Assembly (NCBI RefSeq): GCF_001886735.1
Contig: NZ_CP018076.1
Coordinates: 744,001 to 808,000, forward strand
Source: Sulfitobacter alexandrii
GTDB taxonomy: Bacteria > Pseudomonadota > Alphaproteobacteria > Rhodobacterales > Rhodobacteraceae
DNA length: 64,000 nt
Reading direction: 5' to 3'
Part shown: positions 45,774 through 55,425 of the stretch, piece by piece
How the letters are laid out: each line of letters starts with the position of its first letter
Position numbering within the stretch: position 1 is the first letter of the stretch
Notes under the pieces: model-generated
Told to the model about the DNA's origin: nothing
The model's input: the letters and a program-made list of their open reading frames with translations, nothing else
Databases searched by the model: none
Position numbers and translations under genes: made by a program

Positions 45774-45877
45774 TCTCGTTGCGCGGCAACCATGTCATTT
45801 CCGGAAGCGGCCATTTGAGGATGGGAAGGCGGCGCGGCTTTGTGTAGAAACACCTACCAACGCAGGAGGGCAGACCC

Positions 45878-46309
45878 ATGGACATCCCGTTCAAGACGAC
45901 ACGCATGTTGAACTTCGGCGACTGCGATATTTCCGGCACCGCCTATTTCCCGTCCTATCTCAACATTCTCAACGGCGTGAACGAGGAATTCTGGCTCCAT
46001 CTCGGCTGGCCATGGCACAAGATCATCTGGGAAGAGCGCTGGGGCACGCCCACGGTGCACCTGTCGTCCGACTTTTCCAGCCCCTCGTTTTTCGGAGAGG
46101 AGCTGACCTTTGAAGTGCACGTGCGGAAAGTGGGCCGATCATCGGTGACGATGTACCACGAGATCAGCTGCGAGGGCGAGAAACGCTGGTCCAGCACGCA
46201 GGTTCTCGCGGCCTCCGACCTCGACAAGCATACCTCGATCCCCTGGCCGGCCGACGTGAAGGCGGCGCTTGAGGCCTGCCTGCCCGGCGATGGCTCCCCA
46301 CAGGATTGA
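45878..46309 (+). CDS. Hot-dog fold acyl-CoA thioesterase
   Basis: 143 residues. 4-hydroxybenzoyl-CoA-thioesterase/YbgC-like hot-dog fold: FGDCDISGTAYFPSYLN holds the D-x-(2)-G-aromatic active region, followed by the long helix and VRKVGRSSVTMYHEI. Hydrolyses an acyl-CoA; the substrate is unknown. GGAGGG lies ahead of the ATG. hss begins 57 bp downstream on the same strand; I see no pathway link. Confidence 0.8.
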   Translation: MDIPFKTTRMLNFGDCDISGTAYFPSYLNILNGVNEEFWLHLGWPWHKIIWEERWGTPTVHLSSDFSSPSFFGEELTFEVHVRKVGRSSVTMYHEISCEGEKRWSSTQVLAASDLDKHTSIPWPADVKAALEACLPGDGSPQD

Positions 46310-46366
46310 CCCTTCGGCGCGTGTCATGCATCACCGGGCGAACCGGACACAGCAGGAGACGCCGCC

Positions 46367-47785
46367 ATGACCACCTATCCCACCTATGGGCGCATCGACG
46401 GTCCCATCGTGATGATTGGCTTCGGCTCGATCGGACGGGGCACGCTGCCGCTGATCGAACGGCATTTCGACTACGACGCGGACAAGCTGGTGGTCATCGA
46501 ACCCGATGACGGCGTGCACACCTTTCTCAGCCAGCGAAAGATCCGCCACATCGCGGAGAAGGTGACGCGCGAGAACTACCGCGACCTGCTGGGGGATCTG
46601 TTCAAGGACGGCAAGGGGTTCTGCGTGAACCTCAGCGTCGATACCTCCAGTCTCGACATCATGAAGTACTGTCGCGAACTGGGTGTCCTTTACATCGACA
46701 CGGTCGTGGAGCCGTGGGAAGGGTTCTACTTCGAGACCCAGAACAACGCGGAGCGGACGAACTACGCCCTGCGCCAGCGGGTGCGTGACGAGGCTGCGGC
46801 GAACCCCGGCGGCCCGACAGCGGTCTCCTGCTGCGGCGCCAACCCGGGCATGGTGAGCTGGTTCGTGAAGGAGGCGTTGCTGACCCTCGCGCAGGATACC
46901 GGCAAGGACGTCACCACGCCGGAAACCCGCGCGGGCTGGGCGACACTGATGCAGTCCCTCGGGGTCAAGGGCGTTCACATCGCCGAGCGGGACACGCAGG
47001 CCCGCCGCACGCCGCGGCCACGTGGCACATTCGTCAACACCTGGTCGGTGGAAGGGTTCATCGCCGAAGGATTCCAGCCCGCGGAACTGGGCTGGGGCAC
47101 GCACGAGACATGGATGCCCGAGAATGCGCACAGTTACGACAGCGGGTGTCAGGCGGCCATCTGGTTCGAGCGCCCCGGCGCGATCACGCGGGTGCATACC
47201 TGGTGCCCGACACCCGGTCCGCAGTTCGGGTTCCTCGTGACCCACAACGAGGCGGTGTCGATCTCGGACTACTATACCGTGGGGGACGCCGCGAACCCGG
47301 ACTATCGGCCCACGTGCCACTATGCCTATCACCCCTCTGACGACGCTGTCCTGTCGCTGCACGAGATGTTCGGCTCGGGCGTTACCCAGACCCGGCATCA
47401 CATCATGGAGCCCGACGAAATTTCCGAAGGCATCGACGAGCTTGGCGTGCTGCTGTACGGCCACGAGAAGAACGCGCTCTGGTACGGCTCACGTCTGAGC
47501 AACGCCGAGGCGGTCGAGCTTGCACCCTACCAGAACGCCACCGGCCTTCAGGTCAGTTCCGCCGTGCTGGCCGGGATGGTCTGGGCGCTCGAGAACCCGG
47601 AGGCCGGGATCGTCGAGACGGACGAGATGGACCACGCCCGCTGCCTCGAGGTCCAGCGCCCCTACCTCGGCCCCGTCGAGGCGCATTACACCGATTGGAC
47701 CCCGCTTCAGAACCGGTGGGAATTGTTCCCCGAGGATATCGACGAAAGCGATCCGTGGCTGTTCAGGAACGTGCTGGCAAGCTGA
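46367..47785 (+). CDS. hss: Homospermidine synthase
   Basis: 472 residues, normal length for the bacterial enzyme. NAD-dependent condensation of two putrescine (or putrescine plus spermidine) into sym-homospermidine. Rossmann start IVMIGFGSIGRGTLPLIERH at ~14-33; VVEPWEGFYF, CCGANPGMVSWFVKEAL and NEAVSISDYY are family stretches. GGAGA lies ahead of the ATG. Homospermidine replaces spermidine in many alphaproteobacteria. Confidence 0.94.
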   Translation: MTTYPTYGRIDGPIVMIGFGSIGRGTLPLIERHFDYDADKLVVIEPDDGVHTFLSQRKIRHIAEKVTRENYRDLLGDLFKDGKGFCVNLSVDTSSLDIMKYCRELGVLYIDTVVEPWEGFYFETQNNAERTNYALRQRVRDEAAANPGGPTAVSCCGANPGMVSWFVKEALLTLAQDTGKDVTTPETRAGWATLMQSLGVKGVHIAERDTQARRTPRPRGTFVNTWSVEGFIAEGFQPAELGWGTHETWMPENAHSYDSGCQAAIWFERPGAITRVHTWCPTPGPQFGFLVTHNEAVSISDYYTVGDAANPDYRPTCHYAYHPSDDAVLSLHEMFGSGVTQTRHHIMEPDEISEGIDELGVLLYGHEKNALWYGSRLSNAEAVELAPYQNATGLQVSSAVLAGMVWALENPEAGIVETDEMDHARCLEVQRPYLGPVEAHYTDWTPLQNRWELFPEDIDESDPWLFRNVLAS

Positions 47786-47850
47786 CGAAACCGGTGGTGC
47801 AGCCCGGACCGGGCCGCTAGAAGGTGGGCCATCACTATGGAGTGCGCCAC

Positions 47851-48942
47851 ATGACACAGATCACACCGCAGCCCGGCATCATGGATATCGAGCTCTACCA
47901 AGGTGGGGCGAGCCATGTGGCCGGCATTCAGAACGTGGTCAAGCTCAGCTCGAACGAAAACCCGCTGGGACCGTCCGAAGCGGCGATGGAAGCGTTCCGC
48001 CGTGCGGCCTTTACCCTGCACCGCTACCCGTCGACCGATCACGCGAGCCTGCGTCAGGCCATCGGCGAGGTGCTCGGGCTGGAGGCCGACAACATCATAT
48101 GCGGCGCGGGCTCGGACGAGATCATCGCGCTCCTGTGCCAGGCCTACGCCGGCCCGGGGGGCGAGGTGATCCACACCGAACACGGCTTTGGCATGTACAA
48201 GATCAACGCGCTGGCGGCGGGGGCGACCCCGGTCGAGGTGCGCGAGCGCGAACGGGTCACCGACGTGGACGCCATCCTTGCCGCATGCGGTTCAAAGACG
48301 GCGCTGGTCTTCATCGCGAACCCCAACAACCCGACAGCGACCATGATCGCCCCGGGCGAAGTCGCACGACTGGCCGACGGCCTGCCACCCCAGGCGCTGT
48401 TGGTGCTCGACGGGGCCTATGCGGAATATGTCGACGGGTACGATGGCGGCGCCTCGCTGGTGGAATCGCGCGAGAACGTCATCATGACCCGCACCTTCTC
48501 CAAGATATATGGCCTTGGCGGCCTGCGCGTCGGCTGGGGCTACGGGCCGCGCCACGTGATCGATGTGCTGAACCGCATCAGGGGGCCCTTCAACCTGTCG
48601 CAGGCGGCGCTGAGCGCGGCCGAGGCGGCGATCCGCGATGTCGCCTACGTCGACCACTGTCGCGCCGAGAACGCGCGGATGCGCGGCTGGATGGCCGACG
48701 CCCTTGCCGAGATCGGTGTGCCGTCGGACGTGTCGCTGACCAACTTCGTTCTGGCCCGTTTCGCCAGCCCGGAAGAGGCCGCCGCCTGCCATGCGCATCT
48801 GACGGCCGAGGGGCTCCTTGTGAGACCTTCGGCCAACTACAACCTGCCGAACTGCCTGCGGATCACGGTGGGGGACGAACCCTCCTGCCGCCGCGTCGTC
48901 CACGCGGTCCGCCAGTTCAAGAACGGTGAGGCGGATGGCTGA
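47851..48942 (+). CDS. hisC: Histidinol-phosphate aminotransferase
   Basis: 363 residues. Class I/II PLP aminotransferase: [11 protein letters not shown] near residue 30, [17 protein letters not shown], and the Schiff-base lysine in [17 protein letters not shown]. HisC acts in histidine synthesis and in several bacteria also on aromatic keto acids. Its direct coupling to the next gene, tyrC (8-bp overlap), favours a role in tyrosine/phenylalanine synthesis as well. ATG 47851 chosen; nine codons upstream are open. Confidence 0.92.
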   Translation: MTQITPQPGIMDIELYQGGASHVAGIQNVVKLSSNENPLGPSEAAMEAFRRAAFTLHRYPSTDHASLRQAIGEVLGLEADNIICGAGSDEIIALLCQAYAGPGGEVIHTEHGFGMYKINALAAGATPVEVRERERVTDVDAILAACGSKTALVFIANPNNPTATMIAPGEVARLADGLPPQALLVLDGAYAEYVDGYDGGASLVESRENVIMTRTFSKIYGLGGLRVGWGYGPRHVIDVLNRIRGPFNLSQAALSAAEAAIRDVAYVDHCRAENARMRGWMADALAEIGVPSDVSLTNFVLARFASPEEAAACHAHLTAEGLLVRPSANYNLPNCLRITVGDEPSCRRVVHAVRQFKNGEADG

Positions 48943-49855
48943 AATCTACGACCGCGTGGCGCTGATCGGGCTCGGCCTGATCGCATCGTCGATGTTCTGG
49001 GCCATTCGCCGCGCCGGACTGGCGGGCGAGGTCAGGGGATACGCACGCTCCGCCGAAACCCGCGAGACCGCGCGCGAGATCGGGCTTTGCGATCGTGTCT
49101 GCGATACCCTGTCCGAGACCGTCGAGGGTGCGGACCTCGTCGTGCTTTGCGTGCCGGTCGGCGTCATGGGGGACATCGCGGTCGAGATCGCGCCGCTTCT
49201 GAAGCCGGGCGCCACCGTGACGGACGTGGGATCGGTCAAGTCGGACGTGATCGCTCAGGTCAGGCCCCACATCCCGGACGGGGTGCATTTCGTGCCGGGC
49301 CATCCGCTTGCCGGGACCGAACATTCCGGCCCGAGGTCGGGCTTTGCCGAGCTTTTCGACAACCGCTGGTGCCTGCTGGTCCCGGTCGAGGGCACCGATC
49401 CCGCCGCCGTGGACCGGCTCCGCCGGTTCTGGGAGGGCTGCGGTGCCAACGTGGACGAGATGGACGCCGACCATCATGACCTCGTCCTTGCCGTGACCAG
49501 CCATGCGCCCCACCTTATCGCCTACACGATGGTCGGCGTGGCGGACGACCTGCGCCGGGTCACCGACAGCGAGGTGATCAAGTATTCCGCCGGCGGTTTC
49601 CGGGATTTCACCCGCATCGCGGCATCGGACCCGACCATGTGGCGCGACGTTTTTCTGTCGAACAAGGATGCCACGCTGGAGATCCTCGGCCGCTTCACGG
49701 AAGAGTTGTTTGCCCTGCAAAGGGCGATCCGCCAAGGTGACGGGGCGCATCTGCACGACTACTTCACCCGCACCCGCGCGATCCGCAAGGGGATCATCGA
49801 GGCGGGACAGGACACCGATGCGCCGGATTTCGGCCGGGGAGGGGGCAAGAAATGA
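48935..49855 (+). CDS. tyrC: Prephenate/arogenate dehydrogenase
   Basis: 306 residues. NAD-linked oxidative decarboxylation of prephenate or arogenate in tyrosine synthesis. Rossmann motif [13 protein letters not shown] near residue 10; [16 protein letters not shown] is the substrate-loop signature and [13 protein letters not shown] follows. ATG 48935 (MAEIYDRVA) preferred over GTG 48926. Overlaps hisC by 8 bp; the extensin gene overlaps its stop by ATGA. Confidence 0.93.
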   Translation: MAEIYDRVALIGLGLIASSMFWAIRRAGLAGEVRGYARSAETRETAREIGLCDRVCDTLSETVEGADLVVLCVPVGVMGDIAVEIAPLLKPGATVTDVGSVKSDVIAQVRPHIPDGVHFVPGHPLAGTEHSGPRSGFAELFDNRWCLLVPVEGTDPAAVDRLRRFWEGCGANVDEMDADHHDLVLAVTSHAPHLIAYTMVGVADDLRRVTDSEVIKYSAGGFRDFTRIAASDPTMWRDVFLSNKDATLEILGRFTEELFALQRAIRQGDGAHLHDYFTRTRAIRKGIIEAGQDTDAPDFGRGGGKK

Positions 49856-50667
49856 AACGGTTCGGCGCGGTTTGCGCTCTGGTGGCGGTGGCCACCGTGG
49901 CGCATGCGAACGCGCCGACCGGTTCACTCCGCCCCGTTCCCCGCGCGGACGGCACCCCTGTCGTCACTGCGCCTGCCATGGCTGCCGAGGCCGCACCCGA
50001 AGTGCCCGCCGCCCCGTCCGATGACCGGATCGCGGCGCAGGAACCGCAGATCGAACGCCGCGGTCTGTTCAAATCGCTGCGTCCCCTGTTCCGGTCCCGC
50101 AAGGTGGAAAAGGCCGCCCGCGCGCAGCGCGAGACGCTCAGAAAGGGGGCTGTCTGCGGTGATCTGGCCATTCAGGGCGAGGCCGTCGGACGCATCCGGG
50201 GGGAGACCAGCGGCTGCGGCGTGGACAACGCGGTCAGGGTGAGGACCGTCTCCGGCGTGAAACTGAGCACCGCTGCGCTCATGGATTGCGCCACCGCCAA
50301 CGCGTTGAAAACATGGATGGACCGTGCCGCGAAACCGGCCCTTGCGGGCAAGGGGGGCGGCCTGCAGAGCGTCCGGGTGGCCGCGCACTATGCCTGCCGG
50401 GGGCGCAACAACCAGAAGGGCGCGAAGATTTCCGAGCACGGCAAGGGACGCGCGATCGACATATCCGGCTTCGTCCTGAGCAACGGCACCGAGATCAGCG
50501 TCCTTCAGGGATGGAACGCGCGGAGCCACGCCAGCGCGTTGCGCCAGATGCATCAGGCGGCATGCGGGCCTTTCGGCACCGTTCTGGGCCCCGAAGCCAA
50601 CAAGTTTCACCGCGATCACTTCCATTTCGACACGGCCCGCTACCGGTCGGGAAGCTACTGCCGCTGA
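49852..50667 (+). CDS. Extensin-like family protein, exported
   Basis: 271 residues. Signal peptide 1-20 (VAHAN), Pro/Ala-rich linker, then the Extensin-like C-terminal domain (~100-271) with LMDCATANALKTWMDRA, HYACRGRNNQKGAKISEHGK, RAIDISGFVL and HFHFDTARY. The conserved His/Asp/Cys set resembles LAS-type peptidoglycan peptidases; the activity is not shown for this family. Its ATG overlaps the tyrC stop. Confidence 0.88.
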   Translation: MKRFGAVCALVAVATVAHANAPTGSLRPVPRADGTPVVTAPAMAAEAAPEVPAAPSDDRIAAQEPQIERRGLFKSLRPLFRSRKVEKAARAQRETLRKGAVCGDLAIQGEAVGRIRGETSGCGVDNAVRVRTVSGVKLSTAALMDCATANALKTWMDRAAKPALAGKGGGLQSVRVAAHYACRGRNNQKGAKISEHGKGRAIDISGFVLSNGTEISVLQGWNARSHASALRQMHQAACGPFGTVLGPEANKFHRDHFHFDTARYRSGSYCR

Positions 50668-50670
50668 CGG

Positions 50671-51669
50671 CTAGTCGAGCAGGATCCGCGGGGCCGGGCC
50701 AAGCTGGATCGGGCCAAGCGCCATCTGACCGTCGGCAAAGGCAAGCGTCACTTCCAAGTCGCCATCCTGCCCGCCGATGTTGGCGAGTCCGCCCATCAGC
50801 AATTGCGCCTGATTGCGCGGCGCCGGGCCGAGCATCCCGGTATCCGAGGCAAGGTCGAGCAGGCGCTGCCACCGGGCGAGCCGCAGGGTGACCGTACCGG
50901 TCGGGATGCCATCCGCATCGATTGTCACGCGCCCTTCGCCCCCGACCTGGATCTCGCCCCAGCGCACATCCAGCGAGTCCACCGCGATGAGGCGGGGCTG
51001 GGGCGGCACGCCGTCCAGTGCCGCGCGATCCACCGGGCGGTCGAAACCGACGCTGCCGCGCAGCGCCAGCGCATCGAAGGCGCGGGGCCAGTCCGCCGGC
51101 AGGTTCAGCATCGCGCGAATGACGTCGCCCGGTGTCACAGCATCCGTTTCCAGCCGCAGGTCGTAGACAGGGTCGGTCGCCTGCTGCACCGCGACCAGCG
51201 AAGCACGGTCGCCGCTCAGCAAGGCGCCCTGAGCCGTTGACAGCAGGAATTGCCGGCCTTCCACGGTCGCGCTCTCCAGTTCGAGTGCCGTGCCGGGATG
51301 CAGTCTGAGGTTCATGCGGGCATCCTGCGCGCGCAGGCGAAAGGGCTGCCCGGACAGGGTCACGGTCATCGGTGTTTCGGGCAGGTCCAGCGTGACGAAC
51401 CCCGGCCACCACGCCGGCGCCGACAGCGCGACGTGATCCGCCGTCAGACCACTGCCACCGGTCGGATCCACCAGCGCCACCTCTTCGAGCCGGCCGTCGA
51501 GGCGCAGCGGAAATCCCGATTGGACCAGCCGTGCCTCCGCCTGCCATCCGGCGGCGCGGCGATCCTGCAGCAGCGACGTTACCCCCTGTCGCAGGCCATA
51601 GCTGGCTGCAGCCCACCACAGGCACCACAGAAGGGCGAGCGACACCAGCAATACCAAGAGCCTGCGCAT
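50671..51669 (-). CDS. DUF2125 domain-containing membrane-anchored protein
   Basis: 332 residues from ATG 51669, with AAAGGGG 8 bases upstream; a TTG six codons earlier is the alternative. N-terminal membrane anchor (MRRLLVLLVSLALLWCLWW), then a beta-rich periplasmic body (ADHVALSAPAWWPGFVTLDL; LDVRWGEIQVGGEGRVTID). This matches DUF2125, an alphaproteobacterial family of unknown function with an AsmA-like look. Convergent with the extensin gene (3-bp gap). Confidence 0.85.
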   Translation of the reverse strand: MRRLLVLLVSLALLWCLWWAAASYGLRQGVTSLLQDRRAAGWQAEARLVQSGFPLRLDGRLEEVALVDPTGGSGLTADHVALSAPAWWPGFVTLDLPETPMTVTLSGQPFRLRAQDARMNLRLHPGTALELESATVEGRQFLLSTAQGALLSGDRASLVAVQQATDPVYDLRLETDAVTPGDVIRAMLNLPADWPRAFDALALRGSVGFDRPVDRAALDGVPPQPRLIAVDSLDVRWGEIQVGGEGRVTIDADGIPTGTVTLRLARWQRLLDLASDTGMLGPAPRNQAQLLMGGLANIGGQDGDLEVTLAFADGQMALGPIQLGPAPRILLD

Positions 51670-51736
51670 CCAAGACACCCCTTTCAATCATCCTGCCGAT
51701 GCGGTTTACCGGGGACAAAGCGAAAGGACCAGCCAG

Positions 51737-52267
51737 ATGGAAATGTGGGTGTTCGGGTACGGGTCGCTGTTGTGGAACCCGGGGTTCGAAGTGGCGGAAA
51801 GCGTGGTCGGCACCTTGCCGGGCTACGCCAGATCTTTCTGCATGCGGTCTATCCACCATCGTGGCAGCGTCGAGCTTCCGGGCCTCGTCCTCGCGCTTGA
51901 CGAACAGCCGGACCATGCCTGCACCGGTATTGCCCTGCGCGTGGCACCGGGACACGAGGCCGCCACGCTGGCATACCTGCGCGAGCGGGAACTGATTTCA
52001 TCCGCCTACATCGAAAAGAACCTCGACGTGGATCTGGCGGACGGCAGACGGGTCCGTGCGGTGGTCTACGTCATCGACGAGACCCACGAACAGTACTGCG
52101 GGGGCCTTCCGCTGGAGGAACAGGCCCGGATCATCGCGACGGCGGTTGGTGGGCGCGGCCCGAATACGGAGTACCTCTACAACACCGCGCGCCACCTCTC
52201 CGAGATCGGCCTGCAGGACCCTGAACTCGACTGGCTGCACGAAAGGGTGAGGCACCTGACCTCATAA
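51737..52267 (+). CDS. Gamma-glutamylcyclotransferase (ChaC-like)
   Basis: 176 residues. Degrades glutathione to 5-oxoproline and Cys-Gly. N-terminal FGYGSLLWNPGF is the ChaC signature; YLRERELISSAY carries the catalytic glutamate region, and GPNTEYLYNTARHLSEIGL the C-terminal signature. Gene ends 73 bp before the proton-channel gene on the same strand; no functional link is evident. Confidence 0.9.
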   Translation: MEMWVFGYGSLLWNPGFEVAESVVGTLPGYARSFCMRSIHHRGSVELPGLVLALDEQPDHACTGIALRVAPGHEAATLAYLRERELISSAYIEKNLDVDLADGRRVRAVVYVIDETHEQYCGGLPLEEQARIIATAVGGRGPNTEYLYNTARHLSEIGLQDPELDWLHERVRHLTS

Positions 52268-52340
52268 TTACATGGCGCAACGTGGCAAATCCGGTATAAA
52301 CACCGGCGAGAGCAGGAAAAAGGGTCGGGAGCAAGCCCTG

Positions 52341-53537
52341 ATGGCGCAGCCAGACCGCGCAAGAACACCACAGTTTTCCCAGCCGGTTCGTCAGATCACA
52401 CTGATGCTGATCGTGCTGGCACTGACCGCCGTGGGCGGGTTCCTTGCCCTGCCGTCGGTCTTTCCGATCTTCGTGGCCAATCCCTACCTGAACGGGGTCA
52501 TCGTGCTGGTGTTCTTCATCGGCGTGCTGGCCTGTTTCTATCAGGTTTACCAGCTGATCGGTTCGGTGCGGTGGATCGAGAACTTCGCCTCGGACAAACC
52601 GGATCCCGACACGGTCGCGCCGCAACTGCTGGCGCCACTGGCGCAGCTTCTGCGGACCCGCAACGCGCGGATGCAGGTCAGCGCGACGTCCACCCGGTCG
52701 ATCTTGGATTCCGTCGCGACCCGCATCGACGAGGCGCGTGAAATCACGCGTTACATCGTCAACATGCTGATATTCCTCGGCCTTCTCGGCACCTTCTACG
52801 GTCTGGCCACGACCGTTCCGGCGGTGGTCGACACCATTCGCAGCCTCGCCCCGTCCGAGGGCGAAGGGGGTGTGAACGTGTTCAACCGGCTGATGACCGG
52901 GCTTGAGGCACAGCTGGGGGGCATGGGCGTTGCCTTCGGCTCGTCGCTGCTGGGGCTTGCAGGGTCGCTGGTGGTGGGCCTTCTGGAACTGTTCGCCGGC
53001 CACGGTCAGAACCGTTTCTACCAGGAGCTCGAAGACTGGCTGAGCTCGATCACGCGGGTCGGGTTCACGGCAGGCGACGACGCCAGTGGTGACCAGCAGA
53101 TGGTGGCGGGCGTTCTCGATCACATGGTCGAGCAGATGGACAGCCTGCAACAGATGTACACCCAGTCCGACATCAGCCGGTCGATGGTGGACGAGAAGCT
53201 GGGCAAGCTGGCCGATGCGGTGGATCGCATGACCACGCGGATGGAACAGGGCGACGCCCCTGTCGCCGCGTTGGAGCGCATCGCGGAAGGTCAGGAGCGG
53301 CTGATCGGGGCGCTGGAAAAGTCCGGCGGCGATGGCATGGATGCCGAAAGCCGGATGCGGCTGAGGTCCATCGACGTTCAGATGCTGCGCATTCTCGAGG
53401 AAATATCGGCAGGCCGACAGGAAACCATGGCCGAGCTGCGTCACGATATCTCCCTGCTCGCCAAGGCCGTGTCGGGTGGTCGCCCGGCGTCGCTGCCGCG
53501 CCGCATGCGCAGTCCCGACACCCCGGATGAGAGCTGA
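52341..53537 (+). CDS. MotA/TolQ/ExbB-like proton channel subunit
   Basis: 398 residues from ATG 52341 (GGGAG 9 bases upstream). Four membrane segments, ~20-44, 50-71, 139-163 and 191-219; the last two carry the MotA/TolQ/ExbB pattern NMLIFLGLLGTFYGLATTVP and LGGMGVAFGSSLLGLAGSL. A ~180-residue cytoplasmic tail follows, with an amphipathic helix. Partner of the MotB-like gene 2 bp downstream: together they should form a proton-driven stator. No flagellar, Tol or TonB genes are nearby. Conserved in relatives as far as I recall, function not known. Confidence 0.85.
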   Translation: MAQPDRARTPQFSQPVRQITLMLIVLALTAVGGFLALPSVFPIFVANPYLNGVIVLVFFIGVLACFYQVYQLIGSVRWIENFASDKPDPDTVAPQLLAPLAQLLRTRNARMQVSATSTRSILDSVATRIDEAREITRYIVNMLIFLGLLGTFYGLATTVPAVVDTIRSLAPSEGEGGVNVFNRLMTGLEAQLGGMGVAFGSSLLGLAGSLVVGLLELFAGHGQNRFYQELEDWLSSITRVGFTAGDDASGDQQMVAGVLDHMVEQMDSLQQMYTQSDISRSMVDEKLGKLADAVDRMTTRMEQGDAPVAALERIAEGQERLIGALEKSGGDGMDAESRMRLRSIDVQMLRILEEISAGRQETMAELRHDISLLAKAVSGGRPASLPRRMRSPDTPDES

Positions 53538-53539
53538 GC

Positions 53540-55414
53540 ATGGCGTTGTCCCGGCGGACAGGCGCGCGCTTTCAGGGGTCCATCTGGCCCGGTTTCGTGG
53601 ATGCAATGACGGGTCTTCTGCTCGTCCTCATGTTCGTGCTGACGATTTTCATGGTCGTGCAATACGTCCTGACCGAAAGGATCACCGGACAGGAAAGCGA
53701 GCTGGATCAGCTATCGGGCGAGATCGCCGCGCTGGCGCAGGCGCTGGGCGTGGAAGAACGATCGAACGCGCAGCTTGAGGCCCGGCTGGGCGCGCTGAAC
53801 GCCACCTTGAACGACGCGCAGGAACAGATCAGCCAGCAGACTGCGCTGATTTCCTCGCTCACCAGCGAGCGTGACACGCAGGCCGCCGCGCTGGACGAAG
53901 CCCGCACCCGCATCAGCAGCTTCGAGGCGCAGGTCGCGGCGCTGATTTCGGCGCGCGACGACGCGCTGGGGCAGGTGGCGACGCTGGAAGAGTCCGAGGC
54001 CGCGCTGCAGGAGCGGCAGGCAGAGCTCTTGAGCGAGCAGGAAGCGTTGAACCTTGCGCTGGCTTCCGCGCGTGACGAGATGGACGCCCAGGCCGAGGCG
54101 GCGCGGCTTGCCGCCTCCCGCCGCGAGGCGCTGGATGCGCTGGTGGCGGACCTGCGGGCCCGCAATGCCGAGGCGGGGGGCGAGGTCGAGGCGCTGCAGA
54201 CCCGGGTGGCCGAGGCCGAGGCCGCCCTGAGCGAAGAGGAAGCGGCAAGACTGGCCGAGGCGGCGGCGGCGGAGATGCTGCGCGACCGCCTCGAAAACGC
54301 GAATACCGAGCTGACGGCGATGACGCTCGCGCTGGAGGAACAGCGCCGTGAAGCCGAGGACACCCTGACGCTGCTCGCGGCCGCGCGAGCGGCGGAGAAG
54401 GATCTCGACACCCGGCTGTCGCGCACTTTGCTCGAACTGGAAGACGCGCAGGCGGCAGCGGCCGAAGGGTCGCAGGCGCGTCAGACCGCGGCTGACCTGC
54501 GCGCCGAGATCGACGCGCTACAGGACAGGCTCGACCAGACCACGCAGACGATGTCGCAGGAACGCGACGATCTGCGCGACCAGTTGGCCCGCGCCGTCGC
54601 GGCGAAATTGGCCGCGGAAACCTTGGCGGAAGATACCACCACCGAGGCAGAGAAACGCGCGGCGCTTCTGGCCACCGCGCAATCCGCCCTCGCCGAGGAA
54701 AAGGCGACCAGCGCGGAAGCCCAGCGGGAGACCGAATTGCTGAACCAGCAGGTCGCAGCGCTGCGCCAGCAACTTGGCGACCTGCAGGCGCTGCTGGACG
54801 ACGCGGTCGCGCGAGACGCCGCGCAATCGGTGGAATTGCAATCGCTTGGGTCCGAGTTGAACACGGCATTGGCCCGCGTGGCCGCCGAACAGCGCCGCCG
54901 GGCCGAACTGGAAGCTGCGGAACGGGCACGGCTCGAGGCGCAGACCAAGGACCTCGAGCAATACCGGTCCGAATTCTTTGGCCGCCTTCGGGATCTTCTC
55001 GGCGCGCAGGAGGGGATCCGGATCGAAGGCGATCGCTTTGTCTTTTCGTCAGAGGTTCTGTTCCCGCCGGGCGGGGCGGTGCTGTCGCCGGACGGCGAGC
55101 GCGAGATCGCCAAGGTGGCAGGTATCCTGCGGTCCATCGCCGACGATATCCCGCCCGAGATCGACTGGGTGATCCGCGTGGACGGACATACCGACAACGT
55201 GCCGCTCTCGGGACTGGGCGAATTCGCCGACAACTGGGAGCTGTCACAGGCGCGGGCCCTTTCGGTGGTGAAGTACATGATCAATTCGGAAGGTATTCCG
55301 CCGAGCCGGCTGGCCGCGAACGGTTTCGGCCAGTACCAGCCGGTCGCGACGGGTGACAGCGAGGAAGCCCGCGCGCAGAACCGGCGGATCGAGCTCAAGT
55401 TCACCGAAAAATAG
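53540..55414 (+). CDS. MotB/OmpA-like protein with very long coiled coil
   Basis: 624 residues. One membrane helix near the N-terminus (~19-43) with an acidic residue D21 in GFVDAMTGLLLVLMF, placed like the proton-carrying D32 of MotB. Residues ~50-485 are a nearly unbroken Ala/Glu/Gln/Leu coiled coil. Residues ~490-624 form an OmpA-type peptidoglycan-binding domain (VDGHTDNVPL, NWELSQARA, QNRRIEL). Normal MotB is ~300 residues. Forms an operon with the channel gene 2 bp upstream. Anchoring to peptidoglycan is inferred from the OmpA domain; the target is unknown. Confidence 0.88.
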   Translation: MALSRRTGARFQGSIWPGFVDAMTGLLLVLMFVLTIFMVVQYVLTERITGQESELDQLSGEIAALAQALGVEERSNAQLEARLGALNATLNDAQEQISQQTALISSLTSERDTQAAALDEARTRISSFEAQVAALISARDDALGQVATLEESEAALQERQAELLSEQEALNLALASARDEMDAQAEAARLAASRREALDALVADLRARNAEAGGEVEALQTRVAEAEAALSEEEAARLAEAAAAEMLRDRLENANTELTAMTLALEEQRREAEDTLTLLAAARAAEKDLDTRLSRTLLELEDAQAAAAEGSQARQTAADLRAEIDALQDRLDQTTQTMSQERDDLRDQLARAVAAKLAAETLAEDTTTEAEKRAALLATAQSALAEEKATSAEAQRETELLNQQVAALRQQLGDLQALLDDAVARDAAQSVELQSLGSELNTALARVAAEQRRRAELEAAERARLEAQTKDLEQYRSEFFGRLRDLLGAQEGIRIEGDRFVFSSEVLFPPGGAVLSPDGEREIAKVAGILRSIADDIPPEIDWVIRVDGHTDNVPLSGLGEFADNWELSQARALSVVKYMINSEGIPPSRLAANGFGQYQPVATGDSEEARAQNRRIELKFTEK

Positions 55415-55425
55415 CGCTTGGCGGG

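Noticed and set aside
47786..47850. GCCCGG-A-CCGGGC as a terminator after hss
   Set aside because: The usable stem is only 4 bp with a 5-nt loop and no T-run.
53913..55247. Long minus-strand open frame across the coiled-coil gene
   Set aside because: Arg/Pro/Ala-rich shadow of a GC-rich coding sequence, with no homologous look.
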